Shown: positions 46,568-56,258, counted from the first letter of the stretch. The stretch: DNA of 64,000 nt from Pedobacter sp. N36a (GCF_014472395.1 NZ_JACSZW010000002.1:434001-498000), one strand, 5' to 3'. Numbers and translations are program-made. The notes: a model not told the origin generated them from the sequence alone.

Positions 46568-48034
46568 TTAGGCGTAAGGGATACCGTCTTTTGATGCAAG
46601 TCTGCTGTGCCCCATTAAGTACTCATCCACCTTACGGGCAGCTTCTCTACCTTCTGAAATGGCCCAAACTACCAATGATTGTCCACGGCGCATATCTCCT
46701 GCTGCAAAGATCTTTGCAATATTGGTTTGATATTTACCTTCTTCAGCTTTCACGTTACCTCTGTTATCCAACTCTACTCCTAATTTTTCAATTAAGCCTT
46801 CTTTTTGAGGATGCAAAAATCCCATTGCCAATAAAACCAGCTGACAAGGCAAATCTCTTTCCGTTCCTGGTTTCTCCTTGAAGTTCAAAGGTCTGCCAGT
46901 AGGATCAATCTCCCATTCTACATCTACTACTTTTAAGGCTTTAAGGTTGCCGTTTTCATCCTTGATAAATTCCTTAGTATTTACTCCCCATGCTCTTTCA
47001 CAACCCTCTTCATGGGAAGAAGTCACTTTTAGTAACATTGGGAAGGTCGGCCAAGGCATGTTTGAAGTACGTTGTGATGAAGGCATTGGCATGATTTCAA
47101 ACTGCATCACGGATTTCGCCCCCTGACGGTTTGAAGTGCCGATGCAATCAGAACCAGTATCACCACCACCAATTACAATCACATCCTTACCAGTAGCCAA
47201 AATCGCCTCTTGCTCAAAGCTAATCTTTTGAACACGCTTGTTCTGTTGTTTTAAGAAGTCCATGGCAAAATGAACGCCTTTAGTCTCGCGACCAGTAATC
47301 GTCAAATCTCTTGGAATGGTAGAACCACCTGCTAAAACAATACTTTGGAATTCTCTAAGTAAAGTGTTCAATTCTACATTTACCCCAACATTGGAGTTGC
47401 ATTTGAACACAATACCTTCTTTTTCCATCAGCTTGATGCGTCTGGTTACTATATCTTTCTGAAGTTTAAAATCAGGAATACCATAATTCAATAACCCTCC
47501 AGGTGCGTCATCGCGTTCGTAAACCACCACCTCATGACCAGCTCTGTTTAATTGCGCTGCTGCAGCAAGTCCCGCAGGACCTGATCCGATCACCGCTACT
47601 TTCTTACCGGTACGGATCAAGGGCTCTTCCGCTTTGATATATCCTTTGTTGAAGGCAATTTCAATAATATGTTTTTCGATCTCTTCAATAGATACTGGAG
47701 ATTTGTTGATGCCAAGGACACATGCAGATTCGCAAGGTGCCGGACAAATCCTTCCTGTGAACTCAGGGAAGTTGTTGGTGCTCAACAATATAGTTGAAGC
47801 CAGCTGCCAATCTCCTTTATATACCGCGTCGTTAAATTCCGGAATTACATTTCCTAGTGGGCAGCCCGACTGGCAAAATGGAACACCGCAATCCATACAC
47901 CTTGCGGCTTCACGGTTGACCTGCTCTAGTTCAAAATTCTCTACAAATTCATTATAATGCTTTAAACGTTCTTTAGCATCTTCTTTTATAGGAGCAGTTC
48001 TCTCATACTCTAAAAATCCGGTTACTTTTCCCAT
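46568..48034 (-). CDS. gltD: Glutamate synthase small subunit
   Basis: GltD passes electrons from NADPH to the large subunit for glutamate synthesis. The 488-residue protein has the N-terminal cluster-binding cysteines Cys46, 49, 54, 58 (CMDCGVPFCQSGC) and Cys97, 101, 105 (CPAPCESAC), the FAD loop GSGPAGLAAA near 151 and the NADPH loop GGGDTGSDC near 283. The length is normal. It follows gltB by 87 bp on the same strand. Confidence 0.95.
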   Translation of the reverse strand: MGKVTGFLEYERTAPIKEDAKERLKHYNEFVENFELEQVNREAARCMDCGVPFCQSGCPLGNVIPEFNDAVYKGDWQLASTILLSTNNFPEFTGRICPAPCESACVLGINKSPVSIEEIEKHIIEIAFNKGYIKAEEPLIRTGKKVAVIGSGPAGLAAAAQLNRAGHEVVVYERDDAPGGLLNYGIPDFKLQKDIVTRRIKLMEKEGIVFKCNSNVGVNVELNTLLREFQSIVLAGGSTIPRDLTITGRETKGVHFAMDFLKQQNKRVQKISFEQEAILATGKDVIVIGGGDTGSDCIGTSNRQGAKSVMQFEIMPMPSSQRTSNMPWPTFPMLLKVTSSHEEGCERAWGVNTKEFIKDENGNLKALKVVDVEWEIDPTGRPLNFKEKPGTERDLPCQLVLLAMGFLHPQKEGLIEKLGVELDNRGNVKAEEGKYQTNIAKIFAAGDMRRGQSLVVWAISEGREAARKVDEYLMGHSRLASKDGIPYA

Positions 48035-48121
48035 AGTTAAGCTATATTTAGTTTAGTGGTTCTCGTCATTTTTTGTTTCAATTTACTCTGGTGGCTCTCG
48101 ATTGTTTTGTGCTGGAAATAA

Positions 48122-51100
48122 TTAAACATTTACAGCAGCTCTTTTCATCATTACGGCTTTGTATTCCTTAGGGAATACTTTGATAAAGTGTGCAGATTGA
48201 GTCGCCCAATCACTTAAGATAAACTTAGCTAAACTACTATCTGTAAGCTGGATGTGTTTTTTTAGTAACACATTTATGCGTAGCTCATCCTGTTCATCCA
48301 GTGGATCAAGGTCTACCATTTCCTTATTGCATTTATTGGTAAATTCTTGCTTCACATCATAGATCCAGGCTACACCACCGCTCATACCAGCAGCGAAATT
48401 ACTGCCTGTATCACCGATCACCAGCACTTCACCACCAGTCATGTATTCACAACCATGATCACCTAAACCTTCAACTACAGCTGTAGCACCAGAGTTTCTT
48501 ACGGCAAACCTTTCACCAGCCTGACCTCTCACATACAACTCACCAGAAGTTGCACCATATAAGGCAACGTTACCAATGATGATATTTTGTTCCGGCACAT
48601 AGCTGATGGTACTAAAAGGATAGATGGACAATCTAGCTCCAGAAAGGCCTTTACCTACGTAATCATTCGCTTCACCCTCCAGCTGCAATGAGATTCCTTT
48701 GGCTGCAAAAGCACCGAAACTTTGTCCGGCTGAACCTTTGAATTTAAAGTTGATCGTATCTGCTGGTAAACCTTGCGATTTATAAATTTTTGAAACTTCA
48801 TTTGAAAGCATCGTACCTAAAGCTCGGTTGGTGTTTTTCACCTCAAACTCTCTGTAAATCGGCTCTTTATTCAACAATGCAGGAGCTGCAGCTTTGATCA
48901 ATTGGTGGTCTAAAATATCCGCTAATCCATGATCTTGAGTTTCTGTTTGATACAAGCTCAAGCCATTGTCTGGCGCTTTATATAAAATCGCAGAAAGGTC
49001 AAGGTCTTTTAATTTCCAGTCGCTCGGATCAATTGTACGTAAGCTTAAAGCATCTGCCTGACCTACCATTTCCTCTACTGTTCTGAAACCAAGTTCTGCC
49101 ATGGTTTCTCTCAACTCTTCCGCTAAGAAATGGAATAGGTTTACAACGTGATCTGCTTCACCGGTAAACAACTTTCTCAAGTTAGGATCCTGTGTGGCCA
49201 CACCCACCGGACAAGTATTCAAATGACATTTTCTCATCATGATACAGCCAGAAGTGACTAGAGCAGCGGTAGCCACACCCCATTCTTCAGCACCTAAAAG
49301 AGCCGCAATGGCGATGTCTTTACCCGTTTTTAATTGACCATCCGTTTGTAATACTACCCTGCTGCGCAAGCGGTTTTTAACCAAAGTCTGGTGTGCTTCC
49401 GCTAAACCAAGTTCCCAAGGTAAACCAGCATGCTGGATCGATGTTAATGGCGATGCACCAGTACCTCCGTCAAATCCTGAAACCAGGATTACATCGGCAT
49501 GAGCTTTCGCAACACCGGCTGCAATCGTGCCTACACCAGCTTTAGAAACCAGTTTTACGTTGATTCTAGCTTCACGGTTGGCATTTTTCAAGTCAAAAAT
49601 CAGCTGCGCTAAATCTTCAATAGAATAAATATCGTGGTGTGGCGGAGGCGAAATTAACCCTACACCAGGCGTAGCATGACGAACTTTTGCAATCCATTCG
49701 TCTACTTTATCGCCAGGTAATTGCCCACCTTCACCAGGTTTTGCACCTTGTGCCATTTTAATTTGCAGCTCATCTGCGTTGCTCAGGTAATAACTAGTCA
49801 CACCGAAACGTGCAGAAGCAATTTGCTTGATTGCAGAACGCATAGAATCACCGTTAGGTAAGGTTTCATAGCGCAATTCATCTTCACCACCTTCTCCGGT
49901 ATTACTCTTTCCGCCAATGCGGTTCATCGCAATCGCCAAAGTGGAGTGTGCTTCATGAGAGATCGAACCGAAAGACATGGCACCTGTAGCAAAACGCTTC
50001 AGGATCTGTTCAACTGGTTCTACTTCTGATAAAGATACTGCAGGACGTTTATAGTTAAATTCAAACAGTCCGCGAATGGTAAACGCTTGATGCGTTTGTT
50101 CATTTACAAGCTTAGAATATTGTTTGTATACGTTGTAATCATTCTTTCTGGTCGCATTTTGTAACAAGTGGATCGTTTGAGGATTGAACAAATGCTGTTC
50201 TCCTTTACGTTTCCATTTGTAATTACCGCCTGTTGGCAAGATCATATCCGGACGTGTAGCCGAACCAAAAATCCTGTTGTGTTTGATCAAAGTTTCTCTG
50301 GCAATCTCATCCAGTCCTAAACCACCGATTCTTGAAACCGCACCGGTAAAGTAATTGTCGACCACCTGTTTGTTCAAACCAAGAATTTCAAAAATCTGTG
50401 CGCCATGATAAGATTGAAGCGTAGAAATTCCCATTTTAGAGAAAATCTTCAACAATCCATTATTTACAGCATAAATATAGTTCTGTATAAGTTTCGCGGG
50501 TTTAACTTCCAATTCTGTTTCAAAACCAGTAATCGTTTCTTCTGCTAAGTAAGGGTTTACTGCAGTTGCACCGAAGCCAATTAAGCAAGCAAAATGGTGC
50601 ACTTCCCAAACATCACCAGCTTCTACTACTAAGCCTACATCGCCTCTGTATCCTTTACGGATCAAATGATGGTGAACTGTAGAAACAGCCAATAAAGAAG
50701 GAATGGCAGCGTGTTCAGAGTCTAAAGCACGATCTGATAAAATAATCACCTGGAATCCATCTTCTACAGCATCTACTGCATAACGACATAACCTATCTAA
50801 TGCTTTTGCCATAGCGCCTGGTTTACCAGTAGCTCTGAAATAAGTTTGTAAGGTTTTAGATTGGAATACTCCGGTATCTATACTTCTAAGCTTCTCTAAC
50901 TCTAAATTCGTTAAAATAGGATGCTTGATACCCACACAGTGACACTGCAGTGCATTTTCTTCCAGAATATTTCCATTATTTCCCATGAATCCCGCAAGAC
51001 TCATCACCACTTTTTCCCTAATAGGGTCGATTGGCGGATTGGTTACCTGGGCAAACAATTGTTTGAAATAAGAAGAAAGATGCTGTGGTTTTTGAGATAA

Positions 51101-52627
51101 AATCGCCAATGGAATATCTGTACCCATCGATCCGATTGGCTCTTTTCCATCCTTAGCCATTGGTTTCAGGATTAAGTCGATGTCTTCACGGCTATATCCA
51201 AATACCTGCTGATATTTAAAAATAGATTCTTCTGAAAGACCGCTAAACACTACTCTTGGATCAGAAAGTTCTTCTAATCTGATTTGATATTGATTTAACC
51301 AATCTGCATACGGCCTGCGACTGCATACTTGTTGTTTAATTTCTGTATCGGAGATGATCCTTCCCTGCTCCATATCTACCACAAACATCTTTCCAGGCGT
51401 CAACCTACCCTTTTCAATAATTTTGCTTTGATCTAAAGCCAATGCACCAGCTTCGGAAGCCATAATCACATGGTCATCTTCTGTAATGGCATACCTTTGC
51501 GGACGCAATCCGTTTCTATCCAACGTTGCTCCAATCAGGTTACCATCTGTAAAAGAAACAGCTGCTGGACCGTCCCAAGGCTCCATTAAAGTAGCATGGA
51601 ACTTATAGAATGCCTGTTTTAGCTCGTCCATATCATCGTTACCGTCCCATGCCTCAGGAATTAACATCATTAAGACATGTGGCAGAGAACGACCTGCATG
51701 CACTAAAAGCTCTACTATATTATCTAAACAACCTGAATCGGAATTGGATTCATCAATTACAGGAAGTAAAATATTCAGTTCTTCAGGTGTAAAGTGCGAA
51801 GAAGCCAATGACTTCACGCTTGCTCTAAACCAGTTCAGGTTCCCCTGAAGCGTATTAATTTCTCCATTATGGGCGATATACCTAAAAGGTTGCGCCAACT
51901 TCCAGGAAGGGAAAGTGTTTGTTGCAAAGCGACTATGGATTAGGCCAAAAGCGGAAACAACGCGCTTATCACTGAGCTCAGTAAAATAGGATCTTACCTG
52001 CAATGAAGTCAGCTGTCCTTTATAAACTATAGTTCTTGAAGAAAAAGAGGCAATATAAAACTCGCCATTAATCCCCTTCACGGTATTATTAATCGTCTTT
52101 GACAGGTAGTTCTTGAAAACGTAAAGTTTACGTTCAAAATCTGCACCAGCAGCGATTGCATACGGGCGGCCAATAAATACCTGTTCCATTTCTGGTTCTA
52201 CAGATAAGGCCATATCGCCAATGCCTTCTGTATTGGTTTGTACTTTTCTAAAACCTAGAACTTCCAGGCCCAATTTCTCTCCCGCACGATAAATGATTTC
52301 TCTGCACTCTTCTCTCGCTTTAACGTCTTTCGGTAAAAACAACATCCCTACTCCATAGTCTCCGGATTCATTCAGACTGAATCCTATTTTAAGACATTCG
52401 TCATAAAGAAATTCATGAGGTATCTGTATCATGATACCTGCACCATCTCCGGTGTTAATTTCAGCGCCGCAAGCTCCGCGGTGATCAAGATTTTCAAGAA
52501 TGGTTATTGCGTCGGAAATGATTTGTTGCGATTTTCTCCCCTTAATATGAGCAACGAAACCAATGCCACATGCGTCATGTTCAAAACGCTGGTCGTATAA
52601 CCCTTGCTGATCTTGTGTTTGTTCCAT
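48122..52627 (-). CDS. gltB: Glutamate synthase large subunit
   Basis: GltB makes two glutamates from glutamine and 2-oxoglutarate. The 1501-residue protein starts with a 19-residue propeptide and the amidotransferase nucleophile Cys20 (HDACGIGF). The FMN-binding central region has GGKSNTGEGGED and SGFDGGTGASPL, the [3Fe-4S] cluster has CIMMRKCHLNTC, and the C-terminal beta-helix domain has GATSGELYVRGQAGERFAVR. The length is typical. With gltD it forms the main GS-GOGAT ammonia assimilation operon, transcribed leftwards. Confidence 0.96.
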   Translation of the reverse strand: MEQTQDQQGLYDQRFEHDACGIGFVAHIKGRKSQQIISDAITILENLDHRGACGAEINTGDGAGIMIQIPHEFLYDECLKIGFSLNESGDYGVGMLFLPKDVKAREECREIIYRAGEKLGLEVLGFRKVQTNTEGIGDMALSVEPEMEQVFIGRPYAIAAGADFERKLYVFKNYLSKTINNTVKGINGEFYIASFSSRTIVYKGQLTSLQVRSYFTELSDKRVVSAFGLIHSRFATNTFPSWKLAQPFRYIAHNGEINTLQGNLNWFRASVKSLASSHFTPEELNILLPVIDESNSDSGCLDNIVELLVHAGRSLPHVLMMLIPEAWDGNDDMDELKQAFYKFHATLMEPWDGPAAVSFTDGNLIGATLDRNGLRPQRYAITEDDHVIMASEAGALALDQSKIIEKGRLTPGKMFVVDMEQGRIISDTEIKQQVCSRRPYADWLNQYQIRLEELSDPRVVFSGLSEESIFKYQQVFGYSREDIDLILKPMAKDGKEPIGSMGTDIPLAILSQKPQHLSSYFKQLFAQVTNPPIDPIREKVVMSLAGFMGNNGNILEENALQCHCVGIKHPILTNLELEKLRSIDTGVFQSKTLQTYFRATGKPGAMAKALDRLCRYAVDAVEDGFQVIILSDRALDSEHAAIPSLLAVSTVHHHLIRKGYRGDVGLVVEAGDVWEVHHFACLIGFGATAVNPYLAEETITGFETELEVKPAKLIQNYIYAVNNGLLKIFSKMGISTLQSYHGAQIFEILGLNKQVVDNYFTGAVSRIGGLGLDEIARETLIKHNRIFGSATRPDMILPTGGNYKWKRKGEQHLFNPQTIHLLQNATRKNDYNVYKQYSKLVNEQTHQAFTIRGLFEFNYKRPAVSLSEVEPVEQILKRFATGAMSFGSISHEAHSTLAIAMNRIGGKSNTGEGGEDELRYETLPNGDSMRSAIKQIASARFGVTSYYLSNADELQIKMAQGAKPGEGGQLPGDKVDEWIAKVRHATPGVGLISPPPHHDIYSIEDLAQLIFDLKNANREARINVKLVSKAGVGTIAAGVAKAHADVILVSGFDGGTGASPLTSIQHAGLPWELGLAEAHQTLVKNRLRSRVVLQTDGQLKTGKDIAIAALLGAEEWGVATAALVTSGCIMMRKCHLNTCPVGVATQDPNLRKLFTGEADHVVNLFHFLAEELRETMAELGFRTVEEMVGQADALSLRTIDPSDWKLKDLDLSAILYKAPDNGLSLYQTETQDHGLADILDHQLIKAAAPALLNKEPIYREFEVKNTNRALGTMLSNEVSKIYKSQGLPADTINFKFKGSAGQSFGAFAAKGISLQLEGEANDYVGKGLSGARLSIYPFSTISYVPEQNIIIGNVALYGATSGELYVRGQAGERFAVRNSGATAVVEGLGDHGCEYMTGGEVLVIGDTGSNFAAGMSGGVAWIYDVKQEFTNKCNKEMVDLDPLDEQDELRINVLLKKHIQLTDSSLAKFILSDWATQSAHFIKVFPKEYKAVMMKRAAVNV

Positions 52628-52960
52628 AAGTTTAATTTATTGTTGGTTGGTATAGTGTGATTCGAACACTAAGTTACGAAAAAAAATCAAGTAATTATAA
52701 TATCGGCATCTTTTTTAGGAAAAATGCAGAACATTTAAAATATAAACTCTTTATATTATAATATTGATACTTGAAATCGATGTAAAATGTAATATTGGCA
52801 ATGAAGATTCCCGGATATAAGGGAGTTAGCATCAAAACAAACTCATGTCTGCTGCTGAGCTTTCATAAGCCCAAAAAAAAATTAAAATTATTTTCCTCTT
52901 CAAATCCTTTAATTTCAATCGATTAACTGAAAAACCCCCTTAAAAATGAAATAAAAGCAT
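52628..52960. other. Intergenic region upstream of gltB
   Basis: About 330 AT-rich bases between the gltB start and the promoter of the SRP RNA. It must contain the gltB promoter, but no good TAnnTTTG/TTTG pair stands out, and I see no riboswitch fold. Confidence 0.45.
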
Positions 52961-52967
52961 TTTATAC

Positions 52968-52998
52968 TTTGGTAGATTCAGATCTTTTCCTACTTTTG
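52968..52998 (+). promoter_or_regulatory. Promoter of the SRP RNA gene
   Basis: A -33 element TTTG (52968-52971) and a -7 element TACTTTTG (52991-52998) are separated by exactly 19 bp, the best match to the Bacteroidota consensus in the window. The predicted start is near 53003. Confidence 0.75.
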
Positions 52999-53002
52999 TG
53001 AC

Positions 53003-53099
53003 GGGCAAGTATTACACGATCAGCTCCTTTTGAACTCCCCCAGGGCGGGAACGAAGCAAGGGTAGAAAGTTGTAGCGATGCGATGTAAAGTGCTTGCCC
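53003..53099 (+). ncRNA. ffs: Bacterial signal recognition particle RNA (4.5S type)
   Basis: The RNA scaffold of the signal recognition particle, which binds Ffh for co-translational membrane targeting. The conserved apical hairpin is visible: CCCAGGGCGGGAACGAAGCA (53039-53058), with the GGAA tetraloop and the asymmetric AGCA side. The outer ends GGGCAAG (53003-53009) and CTTGCCC (53093-53099) pair, and a T-rich terminator tail follows (53100-53112). The length of about 97 nt suits the small SRP RNA. Ends are estimated from the pairing and the promoter, so they may be off by a few bases. Confidence 0.88.
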
Positions 53100-53200
53100 A
53101 TTTTTATTTTTTAGATTGACATGCTTCAACTGCATCCTCTTCTTTCTAACGACCAAATCGAGTTAATTAAAACCATATATTTTCTTAAACTATATATCTT

Positions 53201-53866
53201 ATGAAATTTTTCATAGACACAGCTAATCTTGATCAAATCAGAGAAGCTCAAGACCTTGGCGTTCTAGACGGCGTAACTACCAACCCTAGCTTAATGGCTA
53301 AAGAAGGTATCACTGGCGAACAAAATGTAATTAACCACTACAAAGCAATTTGTGACATCGTTGATGCCAATGTAAGTGCAGAGGTTATTTCCACTGATTA
53401 TGAAAGCATGATCAAAGAAGGTGAAGCATTAGCTAAACTAGATCCGAAAATTGTTGTTAAAGTTCCTATGATCAAAGATGGTGTTAAAGCCATTAAATAC
53501 CTTTCATCTAAAGGAATCAGAACAAACTGTACGTTGATCTTCTCTGCCGGACAAGCTTTAATCGCTGCAAAAGCAGGTGCATCTTACGTATCTCCATTCT
53601 TAGGTCGTTTAGACGACATTTCTACAGATGGTTTTCAATTGATCGAAGACATCAGATTGATTTTTGATAACTACCAATACGAAACTGAAATTCTTGCAGC
53701 TTCAGTTAGAGGACCAATGCACATCGTTAACTGCGCTAAATTAGGTGCTGACGTGATGACTGGCCCACTTTCTGCCATCCTTGCATTAATGAAACACCCA
53801 TTAACTGATAGCGGCTTAGCTCAGTTCTTGGCTGATCATGCTAAAGCAGAAGCAGCAGCTAAATAA
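53201..53866 (+). CDS. Fructose-6-phosphate aldolase / TalC-type transaldolase
   Basis: The 221-residue class I aldolase of the small transaldolase (FSA/TalC) family has [24 protein letters not shown] and the Schiff-base Lys87 (IVVKVPM). It either transfers dihydroxyacetone in the pentose phosphate pathway or cleaves fructose 6-phosphate; sequence alone does not separate these well. The length is that of the short decameric form. Even codon use points to high expression. It ends in a terminator that it shares with the convergent gmhB-like gene. Confidence 0.92.
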   Translation: MKFFIDTANLDQIREAQDLGVLDGVTTNPSLMAKEGITGEQNVINHYKAICDIVDANVSAEVISTDYESMIKEGEALAKLDPKIVVKVPMIKDGVKAIKYLSSKGIRTNCTLIFSAGQALIAAKAGASYVSPFLGRLDDISTDGFQLIEDIRLIFDNYQYETEILAASVRGPMHIVNCAKLGADVMTGPLSAILALMKHPLTDSGLAQFLADHAKAEAAAK

Positions 53867-53884
53867 GCTTAAATAACAGATCAT

Positions 53885-53924
53885 AAAAAAAGTCCTGTTG
53901 AATTAATTCGACAGGACTTTTTTT
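53885..53924. terminator. Bidirectional terminator reaching into the gmhB-like coding end
   Basis: AAAAAAAGTCCTGT (53885-53898) and ACAGGACTTTTTTT (53911-53924) form a perfect 14-bp stem. The right arm lies inside the last codons of the minus-strand phosphatase gene, whose stop is at 53903-53905. Confidence 0.85.
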
Positions 53925-54397
53925 ACGGCTTCATAACTGATTTGTTCATCTGGTTCGATTAGGATACCCTTCACTCCTGCTCCATTGGCCGCTTCTACAT
54001 CTCTTGGTTTATCGCCAATCATCACAGATAAGGCCGGATCAATATGATAAGTTGCGATCGCTTCTAATACCATTCCAGATAAAGGTTTTCTGCAATTACA
54101 AGGCTCAGAAACTGTTGGATGGTGTGGACAATAGTATGCATGCGTGATTTTTGCCCCCTTTGCCTCAAATTTTTCAGCTAAAATACGGTGCATTTCTGCC
54201 AGTGTTTCTTCCGTATAACGTTTTAAGGCGATTCCACCCTGATTGGTAATGATAATCAGCATATACCCCTCGTCATACAGCTTCTTTAATGGTGGGATCT
54301 GGTATTCAAGGACTTCAAAATCTTCTACTTTACAGATGTAATCATAGATTTCGTGATTTAAAACCCCATCACGATCTAGAAATATTGCTTTATTCAT
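53903..54397 (-). CDS. gmhB: D-glycero-D-manno-heptose 1,7-bisphosphate 7-phosphatase-like HAD hydrolase
   Basis: The 164-residue HAD-IIIA phosphatase has motif I Asp8/Asp10 (FLDRDGVLN), motif II TNQ, the zinc-binding cysteine/histidine loop CPHHPTVSEPCNCRKP and motif IV GDKPRD. This combination marks GmhB, which removes the C7 phosphate in ADP-heptose synthesis for the LPS core. No other heptose gene is nearby. The related histidinol phosphatase also uses such a loop and cannot be fully excluded. Its last codons form part of the shared terminator. Confidence 0.88.
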   Translation of the reverse strand: MNKAIFLDRDGVLNHEIYDYICKVEDFEVLEYQIPPLKKLYDEGYMLIIITNQGGIALKRYTEETLAEMHRILAEKFEAKGAKITHAYYCPHHPTVSEPCNCRKPLSGMVLEAIATYHIDPALSVMIGDKPRDVEAANGAGVKGILIEPDEQISYEAVKKVLSN

Positions 54398-54411
54398 TTA
54401 ATTATTCTTTT

Positions 54412-54427
54412 TTGCCAAATATGGCAA
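54412..54427. promoter_or_regulatory. Short palindrome in the divergent gmhB/hydrolase gap
   Basis: TTGCCA-AATA-TGGCAA is a perfect 6-bp-arm palindrome 14 bp upstream of the gmhB-like ATG. It might be an operator or chance. Confidence 0.3.
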
Positions 54428-54521
54428 TATTATTATTGTTTATTCTCCCAAAATGACGCTTTTATTAAACATAATCACGATATATGGTGTTATTAATCTT
54501 TGAACCTTTAAAATTTATAAT

Positions 54522-55355
54522 ATGCCATATATCAAAAGAAATCCCGAGAACAGTAAATCTGTGAATATATTTTACGAAGATCTTGGTTCAGGAAAACCAG
54601 TAATTTTAATTCATGGCTGGCCTGTATCACACGAAATGTGGGAGTATCAGGTTGCATCAGTTGTTTACAGTGGCTACCGCTGCATTGCATACGACAGACG
54701 TGGTTTTGGCCAGTCTGACAAACCTTGGACCGGTTATGATTATGATACCCTCGCCTCCGATCTGAATGAATTAATCCTTGCACTCGATTTATCTGAGGTT
54801 ACACTCGTTGGATTTTCAATGGGTGGTGGTGAAGTAGTGCGTTACTTAGGTAAATACGGCAGCTCTAGGATTGAAAAAGCAGTATTGATTAGTACAGTTG
54901 TTCCTTTAATGCTAAAAACTGACGACCATGAAGAAGGTGTTCCAAAGGATGTTTTTGATGAAATTATTGCCAATATCCATCAGGATCGTCCTGCATTCTT
55001 AACTGGTTTTGGAAAACAGTTCTTTGGGGAAGGGATTTTAAATAAACCGGTAAGCGAGGATATACAGAACTGGATGCACCAGCTCGCGATTGTGGCTAGT
55101 CCAAAGGCTACCGTAGATTGTGTGAGGTCATTCTCTGAAACTGATTTTAGAACAGATTTAAGTACCATTACCATTCCTGTAATGATCGTACATGGAGATG
55201 ATGATCAGGTGGTACCTATTAAAGCAACCAGTGCAATTACTGCAATGTTACTTCCTAATGCTGATTATTATGTAATGGAAGGTGCATCACACGGCTTATT
55301 TATCACTCATAAAGATGAATTAAACCAATTACTAGTTAATTTTCTAAAAAGATAA
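54522..55355 (+). CDS. Alpha/beta hydrolase, non-haem chloroperoxidase-like
   Basis: The 277-residue protein has the oxyanion region HGWPVSHEMW, the nucleophile Ser99 (GFSMGGGE), the acid in VHGDDDQVVP near 227 and the His in GASHGLF near 257. These are features of the esterase/perhydrolase group that also shows bromide or chloride peroxidation in vitro. The physiological substrate is probably an ester and cannot be told. The length matches the family and there is no signal peptide. Single-gene transcript. Confidence 0.9.
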   Translation: MPYIKRNPENSKSVNIFYEDLGSGKPVILIHGWPVSHEMWEYQVASVVYSGYRCIAYDRRGFGQSDKPWTGYDYDTLASDLNELILALDLSEVTLVGFSMGGGEVVRYLGKYGSSRIEKAVLISTVVPLMLKTDDHEEGVPKDVFDEIIANIHQDRPAFLTGFGKQFFGEGILNKPVSEDIQNWMHQLAIVASPKATVDCVRSFSETDFRTDLSTITIPVMIVHGDDDQVVPIKATSAITAMLLPNADYYVMEGASHGLFITHKDELNQLLVNFLKR

Positions 55356-55614
55356 TTCAAAATGATAGGAATTTGAGCAGAAATGCAAGAGACAATTCTT
55401 TGTTTCCTGATCAAATTCCTGTTTTTTTTAATTCCAAATAGTTGATTTTAGCACCAAAATAAGGCCTTTGATAGGGCTTAAAATAAATAATCTAGCTTAA
55501 AATCAGTGTAGTATAGATTTTATGATTTTTTAATTTGCACTTCATATAACCTAATCCTATATTTGCATCACTTTAAACGGAAACGCTTAGAGTAAAGCTA
55601 AAAATAACAGCTTT

Positions 55615-55687
55615 GATTCCGTAGCTCAGCTGGTAGAGCATTACACTTTTAATGTAGTGGTCCTGGGTTCGAATCCCAGCGGGATCA
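55615..55687 (+). tRNA. tRNA-Lys (anticodon TTT)
   Basis: A full cloverleaf is visible: acceptor GATTCCG with CGGGATC, D-stem GCTC/GAGC, anticodon stem TTACA/TGTAG around loop CTTTTAA (anticodon TTT), T-stem CTGGG/CCCAG with TTCGAAT loop, and discriminator A. The CCA end is not encoded. A hairpin terminator follows at 55713-55745. Its 3' end is repeated at 58661-58692. Confidence 0.96.
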
Positions 55688-55712
55688 CAGAGAATAGTAA
55701 CAAAACGCATAG

Positions 55713-55745
55713 AAGCCTGAAAATCAGTTGATTGCAGGCTTTTTG
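55713..55745 (+). terminator. tRNA-Lys terminator
   Basis: AAGCCTG (55713-55719) pairs with CAGGCTT (55735-55741), followed by T-run. Confidence 0.7.
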
Positions 55746-55760
55746 CTTTTACGGTTAACA

Positions 55761-55800
55761 CTAAATTACTCACCTAATCACATATAAGTGAGTAATTTAG
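55761..55800. repeat. 13-bp perfect inverted repeat
   Basis: CTAAATTACTCAC (55761-55773) and GTGAGTAATTTAG (55788-55800) flank a 14-bp spacer. A third TTACTCAC copy occurs at about 55809-55816. The repeated TTACTCAC unit suggests a protein-binding or recombination site rather than a terminator, since no T-run follows. Confidence 0.5.
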
Positions 55801-55949
55801 AGGTTTATTTACTCACCAAATTGAATGTAAATTTCTGATTCACAGAAACTTTATCTATTGAACGACTTGACGTACACTGACTGCAAGACTACTTTTGTTA
55901 ACCCTAAATCAGTTGATTATGAAAACGAGTTTCAGTCTGCTTTTCTACC

Positions 55950-56258
55950 TCAAAAATATGATAAACCTATATTTCTTTCAAACTCAATGATCCCATCATT
56001 AAAACTACTTAAAAATCCTTTTAACACCATCTCCTCTTTTTCAACATCCCATCCCGGATACTCAATGATGTAATTTTCTGCGGTACTTTTTTCATCACTG
56101 GCTAAAAGATCATAAAGGTCTGCCTCACTGATAAAGTAGGCTCTAACATCTTTTTTTAATTCTTTCAACGGCAAATAACTAAGTCTATCAATGAGATCGA
56201 AACGGCTGGCATTTCTGCCTAAAAACTGTCTTTCTTTTTTATAAACGGAGTCCTAATT
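55950..56258 (-). pseudogene. C-terminal remnant of an unidentified gene
   Basis: The minus frame from a stop near 56258 to the stop at 55950 encodes about 100 residues (QFLGRNASRFDLIDRLSYL, LKELKKDVRAYFISEADLYD, ending ERNIGLSYF) without any ATG. TTG at 56174 would give 74 residues. The composition and even hydrophobic pattern look like real protein, so I read it as the 3' end of a gene whose start is lost. I do not recognise the family. It lies inside the tRNA-Lys island. Confidence 0.4.

Noticed and set aside
52628..52960. Glutamine or other riboswitch upstream of gltB
   Set aside because: No conserved aptamer element could be recognised; the region is simply AT-rich.
52962..53156. 64-codon minus-strand frame
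   Set aside because: It is antisense to the SRP RNA and its promoter; the sequence is explained by the RNA.
55573..55773. 66-codon minus-strand frame with GIRTQDHYIKS
   Set aside because: Antisense to tRNA-Lys; such translated tRNA sequences are a known annotation artefact.
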